Assembly (NCBI RefSeq): GCF_000148725.1
Contig: NZ_GL476320.1
Span: 1,044,189 to 1,108,188, forward strand
DNA: 64,000 nt
Direction of reading: 5' to 3'
DNA from: Roseibium sp. TrichSKD4
GTDB taxonomy: Bacteria > Pseudomonadota > Alphaproteobacteria > Rhizobiales > Stappiaceae
The position numbers and the translations under genes are program-made. How positions within the stretch are numbered: position 1 is the stretch's first letter; the number at the start of each line of letters is the position of its first letter. Under the pieces are notes generated by a model. That model did not search any database. It saw only the letters and a list, made by a program, of their open reading frames with translations, and was not told the origin of the DNA. This document shows positions 26,755 through 37,968 of the stretch, one piece after another.

Positions 26755-28566
26755 ATGAGACGTGTGCGATGTGCCATCTATACCCGCAAGTCTTCTGAAG
26801 AAGGTCTGGAACAGGGGTTTAATTCCCTGGATGCACAAAGGGAGGCTTGCGCCTCCTATATCGCCAGCCAGAAACATGAAGGCTGGGAGCTGATCAAAAA
26901 GCACTATGACGATGGCGGGGTGTCGGGGGGCACGCTGGAGCGACCGGCGCTCCGGCAGCTCCTGCGGGATGTGGAGGAGGGCGAGGTCGATCAGATTGTT
27001 GTCTACAAGATTGACCGTTTGACACGTTCATTGGCTGATTTTGCCAAACTGGTGGAGCGGCTGGACGGGGCTGGGGCATCCTTTGTGTCTGTTACCCAGT
27101 CGTTTAACACATCAACGAGCATGGGACGGCTGACCCTCAATGTCCTGCTTAGCTTTGCCCAGTTTGAGCGGGAGGTGACGGCTGAACGTATCCGGGACAA
27201 GATTGCAGCGTCAAAAAAGAAAGGGCTCTGGATGGGCGGGACTGTTCCGCTGGGATACCGACCGGACGGGCGCTCGCTTCGAATTGTCCCTGCACAAGCA
27301 GAAACCATTCGCTCCCTTTTTGATCTTTATCTCGAGCATGGGTCCATCAATGCTGTTCAGACGAAAGCGGATGAGCTTGGCCTGACAAGACCTGCCGCGA
27401 ACCGCAAAACGGAAACCACGCAATTGCAGAACGGGAAGGAGGGTGTGCTTGAAGAAAAGACCGGGTTTGCCCGTTCCCATCTTCATTACATCCTGTCCAA
27501 TCCGGTTTATGCAGGTTTGATCCGCCATGGCGACAAAACGCATGAGGGGCAGCACGAAGCGATCATTGAGCGTGATACGTGGACCAAGGTGCAAGACATG
27601 CTTCAGGGTGAGGCAAGAAAAAAGAGAGGCCGAAGCCGAAAGCAAAAACGAAGCGGGGCAGCAGGAGAACAGTTGGGCTTTAATGGCAAAGGGTCTTCTG
27701 CAACAACCGGATCTGGCGCCATCATGGGGAAACTCTTTGATGAAACCGGTGATCGATTGACACCGCATCATGTGAACAAAAAGGGGCGAATATATCGGTA
27801 TTATGTCTCCAACCGTCTTTTGGCGGGCAGGAGCAGAAATGCCGAGTTCAACCTCGTCGCAGGTAATAACTCTGAGCTTGAATCTCCAACGCAACCAAAT
27901 ACCCGACATCCTGTTTGTTCCGGTTGGCGCCTGTCTGCCCCAAAGCTTGAAGAAACCATCGCACGGGCAATCAAGGATCATCTGCGTAAGGGCATAGCTG
28001 GATCTTTGCTGACCACACCTCAGGCAGAGCTGATAGCCCATATGCATCAGTTGCTGGAGATGGTGAGTACAGGCCAAAGTTCGAAGGCGTCGAACCTTAT
28101 ATTGCAAATGGTTCGAAGAGGGGATCTCGCTCCCGGAACAATCAGTTTGGCTCTTGATGGGGTTGCAGTGGCCCGCTTTTTTGACTGCAGGGCAGTTCAC
28201 CTAAATCCGGATGTGCTGACGTTTGATGTCTCTTTCCAGATCCGAAAGCGCGGCGTTGAAACCAAACTCGTCGTGGGCGGGGAACAATCCACGGCAGTCG
28301 ACCCGACCCTTGTGCACAATATTGCCTTGGGGCATCGCATTTGTCAGTCCATCACCGCAGGGACGCCACTTGAGGAGATCTGCGAGAAGGAAGGACTGTC
28401 CAGACGCAGGTTGTTGCAACTGGTGGACCATGGACTTCTTGCGCCCGATCTTGTCCGCAAGGTTCTGGAAGGTCATCAGCCTGTCGGCCTGACATCGGAA
28501 TGGCTTCAACGACATGCCCTGCCTCTGGACTGGCAGGAGCAGCGGCGGGTGATCGGCCTCTTGTGA
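26755..28566 (+). CDS. Large serine recombinase
   Basis: Encodes 603 residues. The N-terminal resolvase domain has AIYTRKSSEEG (catalytic Ser 13 or 14), NSLDAQREAC, DRLTRS, and LLSFAQFEREVTAERIRDK. A recombinase domain (WMGGTVPLGYRPDG, HYILSNPVYAGLIRHG) and a long C-terminal DNA-binding region follow. Such enzymes integrate and excise phages and islands by site-specific exchange between att sites. It is the last gene before tRNA-Gln, which fits an integrase at the border of its element. All catalytic motifs appear intact. Confidence 0.9.
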   Translation: MRRVRCAIYTRKSSEEGLEQGFNSLDAQREACASYIASQKHEGWELIKKHYDDGGVSGGTLERPALRQLLRDVEEGEVDQIVVYKIDRLTRSLADFAKLVERLDGAGASFVSVTQSFNTSTSMGRLTLNVLLSFAQFEREVTAERIRDKIAASKKKGLWMGGTVPLGYRPDGRSLRIVPAQAETIRSLFDLYLEHGSINAVQTKADELGLTRPAANRKTETTQLQNGKEGVLEEKTGFARSHLHYILSNPVYAGLIRHGDKTHEGQHEAIIERDTWTKVQDMLQGEARKKRGRSRKQKRSGAAGEQLGFNGKGSSATTGSGAIMGKLFDETGDRLTPHHVNKKGRIYRYYVSNRLLAGRSRNAEFNLVAGNNSELESPTQPNTRHPVCSGWRLSAPKLEETIARAIKDHLRKGIAGSLLTTPQAELIAHMHQLLEMVSTGQSSKASNLILQMVRRGDLAPGTISLALDGVAVARFFDCRAVHLNPDVLTFDVSFQIRKRGVETKLVVGGEQSTAVDPTLVHNIALGHRICQSITAGTPLEEICEKEGLSRRRLLQLVDHGLLAPDLVRKVLEGHQPVGLTSEWLQRHALPLDWQEQRRVIGLL

Positions 28567-28808
28567 ATGGGCCTGCTTGTCGGAGCCATATAAATCCGGA
28601 AAACGCACAGTCTACGAAATCAACAGCTTGGCACGATGCGCGGTTCTGCAAACTGTCAGCGGCAAACCGGGCCTTAGAGACACTCGCCAAACTGGGTGAT
28701 ATTCGCCGACATTTTTGACGTCTCTGCGCGCGAAAGGGGCGGGTATGTCGCTGAAAACTCAACGGGGAAAACCAGAAGAACGAAGGAATATCTATGATAT
28801 AGAACGGT

Positions 28809-28882
28809 TGGCTGGGGAACCTGGATTCGAACCAGGACTAACAGAGTCAGAGTCTGCGGGTCTACCGTTAACCTATTCCCCA
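28809..28882 (-). tRNA. tRNA-Gln (anticodon CTG)
   Basis: The minus strand reads TGGGGAATAGGTTAACGGTA at the 5' end and has a complete cloverleaf. The acceptor stem is TGGGGAA with TTCCCCA. The anticodon stem GCAGA/TCTGT surrounds loop CTCTGAC with anticodon CTG. The T arm has GGTTCGAATCC, and a G discriminator base precedes the encoded CCA. It is 74 nt including CCA and decodes CAG. The 3' end points toward the recombinase gene, the usual orientation for an island border. Confidence 0.95.
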
Positions 28883-28953
28883 ATAGATACAGCGCGTCTC
28901 GGTGTCAAAATGAGCGCTGAGATGCTTCGCCTTTGGTGGTGAGGCGGTGAGCG

Positions 28954-28981
28954 TGTATAGCTGTTTTTGTCGGCATTGCAA
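28954..28981 (-). promoter_or_regulatory. Probable sigma-70-type promoter of tRNA-Gln
   Basis: On the minus strand TTGCAA (28976-28981) and TATACA (28954-28959) are separated by 16 nt, about 70 nt before the tRNA 5' end. The remaining bases up to the ppx start at 29174 hold no gene that I can support. Confidence 0.5.
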
Positions 28982-29173
28982 CTGTCTGCTGCAATAATTT
29001 TCATGCCAGCGAGGTTGCGATCGCAGTGCAGCAGAACTTTTGTCTTGCCCAGCGCATGTTGCGCTTTGCCAAGTTGCTGCAAGCTGTTACAGTTTGCCCA
29101 ACGATGATCGAGCGCGTTGATCAGGGCGGGGATCCTTTTGGGATATGGCCTGACCCGCGCTGAAAGGCAAGAA

Positions 29174-30901
29174 GTGACACAGTCAGGTCAGGAACCGCCC
29201 GAAAAAGGGCGTGGGGCCCCTGGCGAGTCCGCAAATGGTTCTGCGCGACAGCAGAAACACAAGTCAAAGCGGCGGAGACGCCGTAGAAACGGGAAAGGGC
29301 AGGCAAAGCAGCAGGGCACCTCAATAGAGATTGCATTGCAGCTTGCGGGACGCTCTGATTCCGTTTCTCAAGCGGACCAACAGGGAAAAAGCGGCAGGCA
29401 ACCGTCTGCGCGTAAGAAGCGTCGGCACCGCAATGTAGGTGACCGGTCCGAGAGTGGTGCCGAATCGCTGAATGCTGGCACTCACGCAGAGCCAAGAAAA
29501 CCGTCAGTGGTTGGCGGTGGTGATGGCGCAACAGACAGTTCAGCCGACACACAGGCCGACAAGATTTCTCCCAAGGGTTTGAAGGCGGGGCGTCGTCGGA
29601 ATCGACGTCGTCGAAAGAACCTCGCCGGAAAAAATCACTCGGAAAATCCGAACGCGAACACGCCTCAATCCGCACGGAATATAGGCGTATCCGATCAATT
29701 AGTCGGAACTTCGGATGCCGAGCAAATCAGGACCCATGAAGGGCAAGCCGGACCAGCGCCTTCACACAAACCTGTTCATGGTGAAAACGGACAGGTCAGG
29801 CGCTCGGGGGAACGGTATGACGGCAATTGTCATGGACGCAGTCGTGCAAATGAGGGGGAAGACCAGCCACCGCTTTATGCGGCGCTTGACCTTGGAACGA
29901 ACAATTGTCGCTTGTTGATCGCTCGTCCTGAGGAACGCGGGTTTCGGGTTGTAGATGCATATTCGCGCATTGTTCGGCTGGGCGAGGGGATTGGAAAGAA
30001 CCAACGCCTTGGTGAAGAGGCGATGGAGCGTGCCGTCGATGCACTGGCCAATTGCCACCGAAAACTCGCTGAGCGCGGTGTCATGCGATCACGTTTGATT
30101 GCAACAGAAGCTTGCCGGGCTGCAGAAAATGGGATGGAGTTTATCTCCCGAGTTCAAAAGGAAACCGGTCTCGCCTTGGAAGTGGTTGATCGGGAAACAG
30201 AAGCTCGGCTGGCTGTTGCCGGTTGCGTGTCCCTCGTCGACCCTAACGCAAAGGGTGTGATCCTTTTCGATATTGGTGGCGGCTCTTCAGAAATCGTTTG
30301 GCTCGATCTTCGCAACCGTTGCGGTGCACGTGGCTATGCGTTGACCCGCTTCGTGCGGTCGTGGACATCGCTGCCCTTGGGCGTGGTTAATCTGTCCGAG
30401 CGCCATGGCGGTGTACATGTCACGCCTGAAGTGTTCGAGGCGATGGTCGATGATGTGGCAGACCATCTGCAGCATTTTAATCTTTCAGAAGACCTTGCTG
30501 ACGCAATCGCCGAAAGCGAGGTTCATATGTTGGGCACCTCAGGCACAGTCACCACGCTGGCGGGCGTACATTTGGGTTTGCGGCGTTATGACCGCCGCCG
30601 CGTGGACGGAACCTGGCTCACGGACCTGCAGGTTTCGACCATGATTGATCAACTGCGCGATATGTCTTACGAGGAGCGCGTAGAAAACCCTTGTATTGGC
30701 GGTGATCGGGCTGATCTGGTTCTGGCCGGTTGCGCGATATTGGAAGCTATTCGGCGGCGCTGGACCTGTCCGCGACTTCGGGTGGCTGATCGCGGATTGC
30801 GCGAGGGCATCTTGACAGAATTGATGGCTGCAGATGGCGTCTGGTCCCGAAAACCGGGTCGGTTTCGTCGCCGGGGTGGCCCAAATAGAGGCAAATCATG
30901 A
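29174..30901 (+). CDS. ppx: Ppx/GppA exopolyphosphatase/guanosine pentaphosphatase with long basic N-terminal extension
   Basis: The start is GTG 29174, preceded by AAAGG at a 6-nt spacing; a TTG at 29117 is in frame but lacks such a site. The first ~230 residues are low-complexity and very basic ([20 protein letters not shown] clusters), probably disordered and nucleic-acid or polyphosphate binding. The rest is a Ppx/GppA domain: [12 protein letters not shown] (phosphate 1), [25 protein letters not shown] (phosphate 2), and [14 protein letters not shown]. The family hydrolyses polyphosphate or pppGpp, in the cytoplasm. The gene overlaps rlmE by 4 nt, a conserved alphaproteobacterial pair. 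Confidence 0.92.
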   Translation: MTQSGQEPPEKGRGAPGESANGSARQQKHKSKRRRRRRNGKGQAKQQGTSIEIALQLAGRSDSVSQADQQGKSGRQPSARKKRRHRNVGDRSESGAESLNAGTHAEPRKPSVVGGGDGATDSSADTQADKISPKGLKAGRRRNRRRRKNLAGKNHSENPNANTPQSARNIGVSDQLVGTSDAEQIRTHEGQAGPAPSHKPVHGENGQVRRSGERYDGNCHGRSRANEGEDQPPLYAALDLGTNNCRLLIARPEERGFRVVDAYSRIVRLGEGIGKNQRLGEEAMERAVDALANCHRKLAERGVMRSRLIATEACRAAENGMEFISRVQKETGLALEVVDRETEARLAVAGCVSLVDPNAKGVILFDIGGGSSEIVWLDLRNRCGARGYALTRFVRSWTSLPLGVVNLSERHGGVHVTPEVFEAMVDDVADHLQHFNLSEDLADAIAESEVHMLGTSGTVTTLAGVHLGLRRYDRRRVDGTWLTDLQVSTMIDQLRDMSYEERVENPCIGGDRADLVLAGCAILEAIRRRWTCPRLRVADRGLREGILTELMAADGVWSRKPGRFRRRGGPNRGKS

Positions 30902-31593
30902 GCCGAGGAAAAAAAGGCAGCGGAGATCGCGGCCTCCATGTGCGCGTGAAAACGTCAGCCGGACGCCGCGAATCCTCAACGCGTTGGCTGGAGCGGCAGC
31001 TCAATGACCCCTATGTCCGACGTGCAAAAGCCGACGGCTATCGGTCGCGTGCGGCCTATAAGTTGCTCGAGATTGACGAAAAGCACCGGCTTTTGAAGCC
31101 GGGCTACCGCGTTGTAGACCTTGGCGCGGCTCCGGGAGGATGGTGTCAGGTCGCAGTCGACAAGGTGAAGTCAACAGAAGACGCACCCAAGGTGGTCGGG
31201 ATTGATTATCTCGACATGGATTACCTGCCCGGTTTGGCGTTTTTGAAGAAAGACTTTCTGGATGATGATGCTCCAGAGGCTTTAATGAATGCTCTGGGCG
31301 GTGGATTGCCGGATCTCGTATTGTCGGATATGGCGGCCCGAACCACTGGGCACCGTCAGACGGATCACTTGCGCACAACGCACCTATTTGAGGTGGCTGT
31401 TGATTTTGCGCGGCAAAATCTGGTGCCGGGTGGATCGTTTCTTGCCAAAGTCTTTCGTGGTGGAACAGAAAACCAGCTATTGACGGAAATGAAGCGGGAC
31501 TTCAAAAGCGTTGCCCATGTGAAACCGCCTGCGAGCCGAAAAGAGAGCCCGGAGCTCTATGTCATAGCCAAGGGGTTTCGCGGGCGGTCTTAG
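30898..31593 (+). CDS. rlmE: 23S rRNA 2'-O-ribose methyltransferase RlmE (FtsJ/RrmJ)
   Basis: Encodes 231 residues. It methylates U2552 of 23S rRNA with SAM, a late step of large-subunit maturation. Visible elements: [11 protein letters not shown] with the catalytic Lys, SAM motif [23 protein letters not shown] with the catalytic Asp, LAKVF with Lys, and the final [10 protein letters not shown] with Glu, completing K-D-K-E. The N-terminus has a short basic tail. The ATG overlaps the ppx stop (ATGA), so the genes are co-translated. Confidence 0.95.
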   Translation: MSRGKKGSGDRGLHVRVKTSAGRRESSTRWLERQLNDPYVRRAKADGYRSRAAYKLLEIDEKHRLLKPGYRVVDLGAAPGGWCQVAVDKVKSTEDAPKVVGIDYLDMDYLPGLAFLKKDFLDDDAPEALMNALGGGLPDLVLSDMAARTTGHRQTDHLRTTHLFEVAVDFARQNLVPGGSFLAKVFRGGTENQLLTEMKRDFKSVAHVKPPASRKESPELYVIAKGFRGRS

Positions 31594-31627
31594 GGCGCCT
31601 TCAGATAACTCATCAGATAATTGGGTG

Positions 31628-31658
31628 CTTGTCCGTGGATTATCGGACAAGGCCTTTT
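31628..31658 (+). terminator. Rho-independent-type terminator after rlmE
   Basis: CTTGTCCG (31628-31635) pairs with CGGACAAG (31644-31651) around an 8-nt loop and is followed by GCCTTTT. It separates ppx-rlmE from guaB. Confidence 0.6.
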
Positions 31659-31769
31659 CATATTGTCACCTGCATGTTATTGACCCGCGCCAACTTCTCC
31701 GGCACAGCCGAACCGACTCAATGAACTGCAAGATCATCCCGTTCTTGCGTTCATACAGCTATTTCATAA

Positions 31770-33284
<1,515 letters not shown>

Positions 33285-33293
33285 AACAAAATT

Positions 33294-33317
33294 GGCGTAA
33301 GCGATAAGGCTTGCGCC
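33294..33317 (+). promoter_or_regulatory. Hairpin between guaB and rsmB
   Basis: GGCGTAAGC (33294-33302) pairs with GCTTGCGCC (33309-33317), nine pairs including one G-U, with loop GATAAG. No T run follows; the rsmB ribosome-binding site (GGGAG) starts at its foot. It may attenuate guaB transcription or modulate rsmB translation. Confidence 0.4.
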
Positions 33318-33328
33318 GGGAGATATAT

Positions 33329-34621
33329 ATGAAAGACGGCGGACGTCTCGCAGCAGCGATTGAAGTTCTTGACGAGATTGAAAACCGTCATCGCCCGGCG
33401 CAGGTTGCCTTAAAGGACTGGGGGAACCAGCATCGTTTTGCCGGTTCCGGGGATCGTACTGCTATTGGCAATCTTGTGTTCGATGTTCTTCGGCACAAGG
33501 CCAGCCTTTCAGCCCGGTTGCGAAGCACGACGAACAGGCATCTGGTGCTTGGAGTTTATGCTCTGGTTTGGGGCAAAGGTATGGAGCAGTTGGATACGGT
33601 TCTGGAAACTGACCGGCATGCGCCAGAGCCACTGTCTGACCAAGAAAAAGGCCTTTTTTCTGGTCAGGCTACGTCAAACATAGCCGCTCATGCTGCCGCC
33701 GATGTGCCGGAATGGCTTTGGCCGAGTTTTGTGACCTGTTTTGGTGACAAGGCTGTTGCAGAAGGCAAGGCGCTGGCAACCCGGGCGCCAGTCGATCTTC
33801 GCGCCAACCTCCTAAAGTCAAATCGTGAGAAGTTGCTCGACAAGCTATCTCATGTTGATGCGGCGGCTTGTGATGTGGCGGAAACAGGTTTGCGAATTGT
33901 GCCGAAGCCGGGTGCTCTCAGAATGCCGCATGTTCAGGCTGAAGAAGGCTACAGGAAGGGCTGGTTTGAACTGCAGGATGAAGCCAGCCAAATCGTGGCT
34001 GCTTTGTCGGGTGCCAAGCCGGGCGCTCAGGTTCTGGATTTTTGCGCTGGTGGCGGGGGCAAAACGCTGGCGATGGCCGGCGCCATGCAGAACAAAGGGC
34101 AGATCTATGCCTTTGATGCGGACCGTCTGCGGTTGGCACCGATCCACGAGCGTTTACAGCGGGCAGGGGTCCGCAATGTTCAGGTTCGCGATCCTGCCGC
34201 AACCAATTTGACGGATCTCGAAGGTTCCATGGACCTTGTCTTCACAGATGCGCCTTGCACGGGAACCGGTGTCTGGCGTCGTCGTCCGGATTCCAAATGG
34301 CGTTTGACTGAAAAGGCTGTCCAGGACCGGATAGAGGATCAACGAAGTGTTCTCGGGCGGGCTGCACAATATGTAAAACCGGGTGGACGTCTGGTTTACG
34401 TGACCTGCTCTGTGTTGCCGGAAGAAAATACGGACCAGATTGACTGGTTTTTGCGACAGCAGCCGGAGTTTCAATCGGTTTCAGCTGCAGAGGCTTGGAC
34501 GGCGGCCTATCCAGGCAAAAAAGCGCCAACATATATAAATGATCGCGGTGATATTCTGCTGACACCGGGCTCAACGGACACAGACGGTTTCTTTTGTGCA
34601 CTGCTGGAAAGACGCGCCTGA
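33329..34621 (+). CDS. rsmB: RsmB/NOL1/NOP2/Sun-family rRNA (cytosine-C5) methyltransferase
   Basis: Encodes 430 residues from ATG 33329, 6-7 nt after GGGAG. The N-terminal part resembles the NusB-like domain of RsmB, and a SAM-dependent domain follows: VLDFCAGGGGKTLAMA, IYAFDADRLRLAP, DLVFTDAPCTGTGVWRRRPD (releasing Cys) and LVYVTCSVLPEEN (nucleophilic Cys). The family makes m5C in 16S rRNA (m5C967 for RsmB in E. coli); the exact target here is inferred. It is the downstream partner of guaB and converges with the TPR gene, with 9 nt between the stops. Confidence 0.88.
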   Translation: MKDGGRLAAAIEVLDEIENRHRPAQVALKDWGNQHRFAGSGDRTAIGNLVFDVLRHKASLSARLRSTTNRHLVLGVYALVWGKGMEQLDTVLETDRHAPEPLSDQEKGLFSGQATSNIAAHAAADVPEWLWPSFVTCFGDKAVAEGKALATRAPVDLRANLLKSNREKLLDKLSHVDAAACDVAETGLRIVPKPGALRMPHVQAEEGYRKGWFELQDEASQIVAALSGAKPGAQVLDFCAGGGGKTLAMAGAMQNKGQIYAFDADRLRLAPIHERLQRAGVRNVQVRDPAATNLTDLEGSMDLVFTDAPCTGTGVWRRRPDSKWRLTEKAVQDRIEDQRSVLGRAAQYVKPGGRLVYVTCSVLPEENTDQIDWFLRQQPEFQSVSAAEAWTAAYPGKKAPTYINDRGDILLTPGSTDTDGFFCALLERRA

Positions 34622-34630
34622 GGGAAGTGC

Positions 34631-35707
34631 CTAAACGTCCTGATTGGTCGGAGACTGCTCTTCGGTTTCGGGGCCGGTATCGGAGTCTTTGCCATCTGAA
34701 AGTGGGGCAACAGTCTCTTCTTTCGGCTGCCTGCTGCGATTTTGCAAAAAGGCGTCAATGCGGTTGAGAGAATCCTCGGCGATGGGTCTTCCTTCAGCTG
34801 CATATTTCAGAACATCGCGCCCCACGGAGCGAAGGCCAAGCGCTGTCAATGCTGTGCCGATTGCGCTTACAACAGCCTTATTGTCCGGTTTTAGGCGGTA
34901 TCCCTCACGCGCCAGAGCCAAGGCTTCATCGACGTTTTTCCGTTTCCGCTGGAGTGCACTCAATCGCAGAATGATGTCGATGTCTTTCGGCGCCCGTGAG
35001 CGGGCCTTTTCAAACGCGTAATATGCCTTGTCGTTTTCACCAGTGAATTGATAAGCGTCGCCGAGGATCCGATAGCCGAGTGGATTGCTGGCGTCCATAT
35101 CGACCGCGCGCTGAGCAAGGATCACCGCTTCCTTGGACCTGTTTGACCGGGTCAGAAGTTCTGAAAGACCAAGCAAGGCTGGTGTGTACCGGTCATCAAT
35201 CGAAAGCGCCTTCCTAAAGGCTGCACCCGCAGAAGAAGATTGCAGGTCTCGTGCGCGGGTTTCGGCATAAAGGGTCAGCGCTTCGACACTTTCTGGCAGC
35301 AGTTGCAACAAGTGCTCCGCTGGTTCGCGCGCCTCCTCGGTCTTGCCTAGCTTCATGCGCACGCAGCCCAATCCGAACAAGGCATTGTTGTTGTCCGGGG
35401 TGGTTTCCAAAACCTGCTGAAAGTTGGCTTCCGCATTCTCATGATCACCAAGCAGAAGTTGGCAATTTCCAAGATTTGTGCGGGCACTTATATGATCTGG
35501 GGCGATAAATACGATGCGGCGAAACTGGGACGCAGCTTCATCGAGATGCCCCGTCCGCAAGAGTGACGTTGCCGCCTTATAGGAAATATCGAGGTCTTCC
35601 GGATCACGTTCAAGAGCGCTCAGGTAAGCAGCCAGCGCAGCATCCGTCTTGCCCTCTTTTTCGAGGGCCTGCGCCTTTTCATAATATGAACGCGCTTCTG
35701 GATCCAT
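34631..35707 (-). CDS. Tetratricopeptide-repeat protein
   Basis: Encodes 358 residues made of about eight to nine TPR motifs (EGKTDAALAAYLSALERDPEDL, TGHLDEAASQFRRIVFIAPDH, GENDKAYYAFEKARSRAPKD) with an acidic, Ser/Thr-rich disordered tail. There is no signal peptide, so it is probably a cytoplasmic scaffold for protein contacts. No catalytic domain is visible. It is divergent from guaA across a 257-bp region that must hold both promoters; I see no clear promoter pair there. Confidence 0.88.
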   Translation of the reverse strand: MDPEARSYYEKAQALEKEGKTDAALAAYLSALERDPEDLDISYKAATSLLRTGHLDEAASQFRRIVFIAPDHISARTNLGNCQLLLGDHENAEANFQQVLETTPDNNNALFGLGCVRMKLGKTEEAREPAEHLLQLLPESVEALTLYAETRARDLQSSSAGAAFRKALSIDDRYTPALLGLSELLTRSNRSKEAVILAQRAVDMDASNPLGYRILGDAYQFTGENDKAYYAFEKARSRAPKDIDIILRLSALQRKRKNVDEALALAREGYRLKPDNKAVVSAIGTALTALGLRSVGRDVLKYAAEGRPIAEDSLNRIDAFLQNRSRQPKEETVAPLSDGKDSDTGPETEEQSPTNQDV

Positions 35708-35964
35708 GACCTGCTCCTACTCGGCACACGTTTCGCCATGGGCGGTGTTCCGGGGTGTCGAATCGAACAAACCCCATCTTTTGAACACCTCTAATTTAGG
35801 AAGCTTTCGTCAAAAGGTACAATCGATTGAAGGGGTAGATCAAAGAGAGCTGTGGGTAGAGGCACATCGATCGCATCAAAAATGGCACACCAGACTTGCT
35901 TTGGGTATGTCAGAAATGAATTTTCCGGCTTCAAATTCCTGTCCGGACAATATAGAAGCTCGCC

Positions 35965-37515
35965 ATGACAGACCGCATTCTCATCATCGACTTCGGCTCA
36001 CAGGTTACTCAGTTGATTGCTCGCCGGCTGCGCGAACTCAATGTGTATTGTGAGATCCACCCTTTCCAAAACGTGACAGACGGCTTTTTGGCGGAATATG
36101 CGCCCAAGGCGATTATTTTGTCTGGCGGACCAGCCTCTGTAACGGATGAGGGCTCGCCGCGCCCACCGTATTCCATCTTCGAAACGGGCATTCCGGTTCT
36201 CGGAATTTGTTATGGCCAGCAGGTGATGATGCACATGTTGGGCGGCCAAGTCGAAAGTGGTCACAAGACAGCCGAGTTCGGGCGTGCCTATGTGAGCCCG
36301 GGGGCTGAAAGCCTTCCGTTGCTCGAAGGTTGGTTCTCTGAGGGACGAGAGCAGGTGTGGATGAGCCACGGTGACCATGTCAGCGCGATTGCTTCCGGTT
36401 TTGAGGTTTATGGCACCTCTCCAAATGCGCCATTTGCGATCACCGGGGATGCTGCTCGGAATTTCTACGCGGTTCAATTCCACCCTGAAGTCCATCACAC
36501 GCCAAATGGTCGCCGGATTTACGAAAATTTCATCGATCTGGCAGGCTGCAAGCGCGACTGGACTATGGGCGCTTATCGCGAAGAAGCGATTGAAAAGATC
36601 CGCGAACAGGTGGGCGACAAGAAGGTCATCTGTGGACTTTCCGGCGGTGTCGACAGCTCTGTTGCAGCTGTCCTTATTCACGAAGCGATTGGCGATCAGC
36701 TGACGTGTGTCTTCGTTGATCATGGTCTTTTGCGGCAGGGTGAAGCCGAAGAAGTTGTGACCATGTTCCGGGATCACTACAATATGCAGCTGATCCACGC
36801 CGATGAACAGGACCTGTTCCTAGGAGCGCTGGAAGGTGTGTCCGATCCGGAGGAAAAACGGAAAACCATCGGGCGTCTCTTCATTGATGTATTCCAGAAG
36901 CATGCCAATGAAATTGACGGTGCAGAGTTCCTTGCGCAGGGCACGCTTTATCCTGATGTGATCGAAAGTGTCAGTTTTTCCGGTGGTCCTTCGGTGACCA
37001 TCAAGTCGCACCACAATGTTGGCGGCCTGCCAGAAAAGATGGGCCTGAAGCTGGTTGAGCCACTTCGTGAGCTGTTCAAGGACGAAGTACGCCGATTGGG
37101 TGTGGAGCTTGGTTTGCCAAAACACTTTATCGGTCGTCACCCGTTCCCTGGGCCCGGTCTTGCGATCAGGTGCCCGGGTGAAATCACGCGCGACAAACTG
37201 GATATTTTGCGGCAGGCAGATGCGGTTTATATCGACCAGATCCGAAGACATGGCCTTTACGACGAGATTTGGCAGGCATTTGTGGCGATCCTGCCTGTTC
37301 GAACGGTCGGTGTCATGGGGGATGGACGGACTTACGACTACGCCTGTGCTCTTCGTGCAGTGACATCCGTTGATGGAATGACGGCGGATTATTATCCCTT
37401 CAGTCACGAGTTCCTCGGTGAAACGGCAACGCGCATCATCAACGAGGTAAAGGGGATCAACCGGGTCACCTATGACATTACGTCCAAGCCCCCGGGAACG
37501 ATCGAGTGGGAGTAA
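35965..37515 (+). CDS. guaA: GMP synthase (glutamine-hydrolysing)
   Basis: Encodes 516 residues. It aminates XMP to GMP using glutamine and ATP. The class I glutamine amidotransferase domain has GICYGQQVM (Cys nucleophile) and FHPEVHHTP (His, Glu). The ATP pyrophosphatase domain has the P-loop [10 protein letters not shown], and the C-terminal dimerisation domain has [13 protein letters not shown] and the ending KPPGTIEWE. Full length for the family. With guaB upstream, this forms a purine-synthesis neighbourhood. Confidence 0.97.
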   Translation: MTDRILIIDFGSQVTQLIARRLRELNVYCEIHPFQNVTDGFLAEYAPKAIILSGGPASVTDEGSPRPPYSIFETGIPVLGICYGQQVMMHMLGGQVESGHKTAEFGRAYVSPGAESLPLLEGWFSEGREQVWMSHGDHVSAIASGFEVYGTSPNAPFAITGDAARNFYAVQFHPEVHHTPNGRRIYENFIDLAGCKRDWTMGAYREEAIEKIREQVGDKKVICGLSGGVDSSVAAVLIHEAIGDQLTCVFVDHGLLRQGEAEEVVTMFRDHYNMQLIHADEQDLFLGALEGVSDPEEKRKTIGRLFIDVFQKHANEIDGAEFLAQGTLYPDVIESVSFSGGPSVTIKSHHNVGGLPEKMGLKLVEPLRELFKDEVRRLGVELGLPKHFIGRHPFPGPGLAIRCPGEITRDKLDILRQADAVYIDQIRRHGLYDEIWQAFVAILPVRTVGVMGDGRTYDYACALRAVTSVDGMTADYYPFSHEFLGETATRIINEVKGINRVTYDITSKPPGTIEWE

Positions 37516-37575
37516 ACGTCCTGCCGTATTGATCTTATCGCCCTAGCCAACACCAATTTTGAATGAGAGTGACCA

Positions 37576-37968
37576 GTGAGACGGATCGTTATATTCGGAA
37601 TGATCTCACTGGTTGGTGCTCTTATCGATTTTCCCATCGTCAGCGGTATGTTGGCGCTCGGCCAGGGGTCGCTCTTGGCCTTTGCTGTAGCGATGTGCGT
37701 AAGTGGAAGCGTTGTCTACGTTTTTCACCAGAAACTGACTTTTTCCGACCAATCGGGACCGCAATTCAGCCGCAAGCGATTGGCTCAATTCTTGGGCAAC
37801 ACTCTGGTCGTGTTTCTGTTTCGGGTCGCCGTATTCGAGGCTGTAAGTTTGACCGGCTTGCAGCAGGAAATCTGCGTGGCACTTGCCATCGTGTCCTCGT
37901 TCTTTTTGAACTATCTGGTGAGCCGATTTTGGATTTTTAAAGCGAATGTGGGTGAGGGCAAAGAATGA
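37576..37968 (+). CDS. GtrA-family membrane protein
   Basis: Encodes 130 residues from GTG 37576 with four probable transmembrane helices (FGMISLVGALIDFPIV, AFAVAMCVSGSVVYVF, FLGNTLVVFLFRVAVF, VALAIVSSFFLNYLVSRFWIF), the standard GtrA size and plan. GtrA-like proteins are thought to help move lipid-linked sugars across the inner membrane for surface glycan decoration. They are usually encoded next to a GtrB glycosyltransferase. Here that next gene, overlapping by 4 nt, is reduced to a fragment, so the pathway is probably broken. Confidence 0.85.
   Translation: MRRIVIFGMISLVGALIDFPIVSGMLALGQGSLLAFAVAMCVSGSVVYVFHQKLTFSDQSGPQFSRKRLAQFLGNTLVVFLFRVAVFEAVSLTGLQQEICVALAIVSSFFLNYLVSRFWIFKANVGEGKE

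Noticed and set aside
28690-28882. Attachment-site duplication of the tRNA-Gln 3' end within the window
   Set aside because: I looked for a second copy of the tRNA 3' sequence and saw none; the partner site, if any, lies outside.
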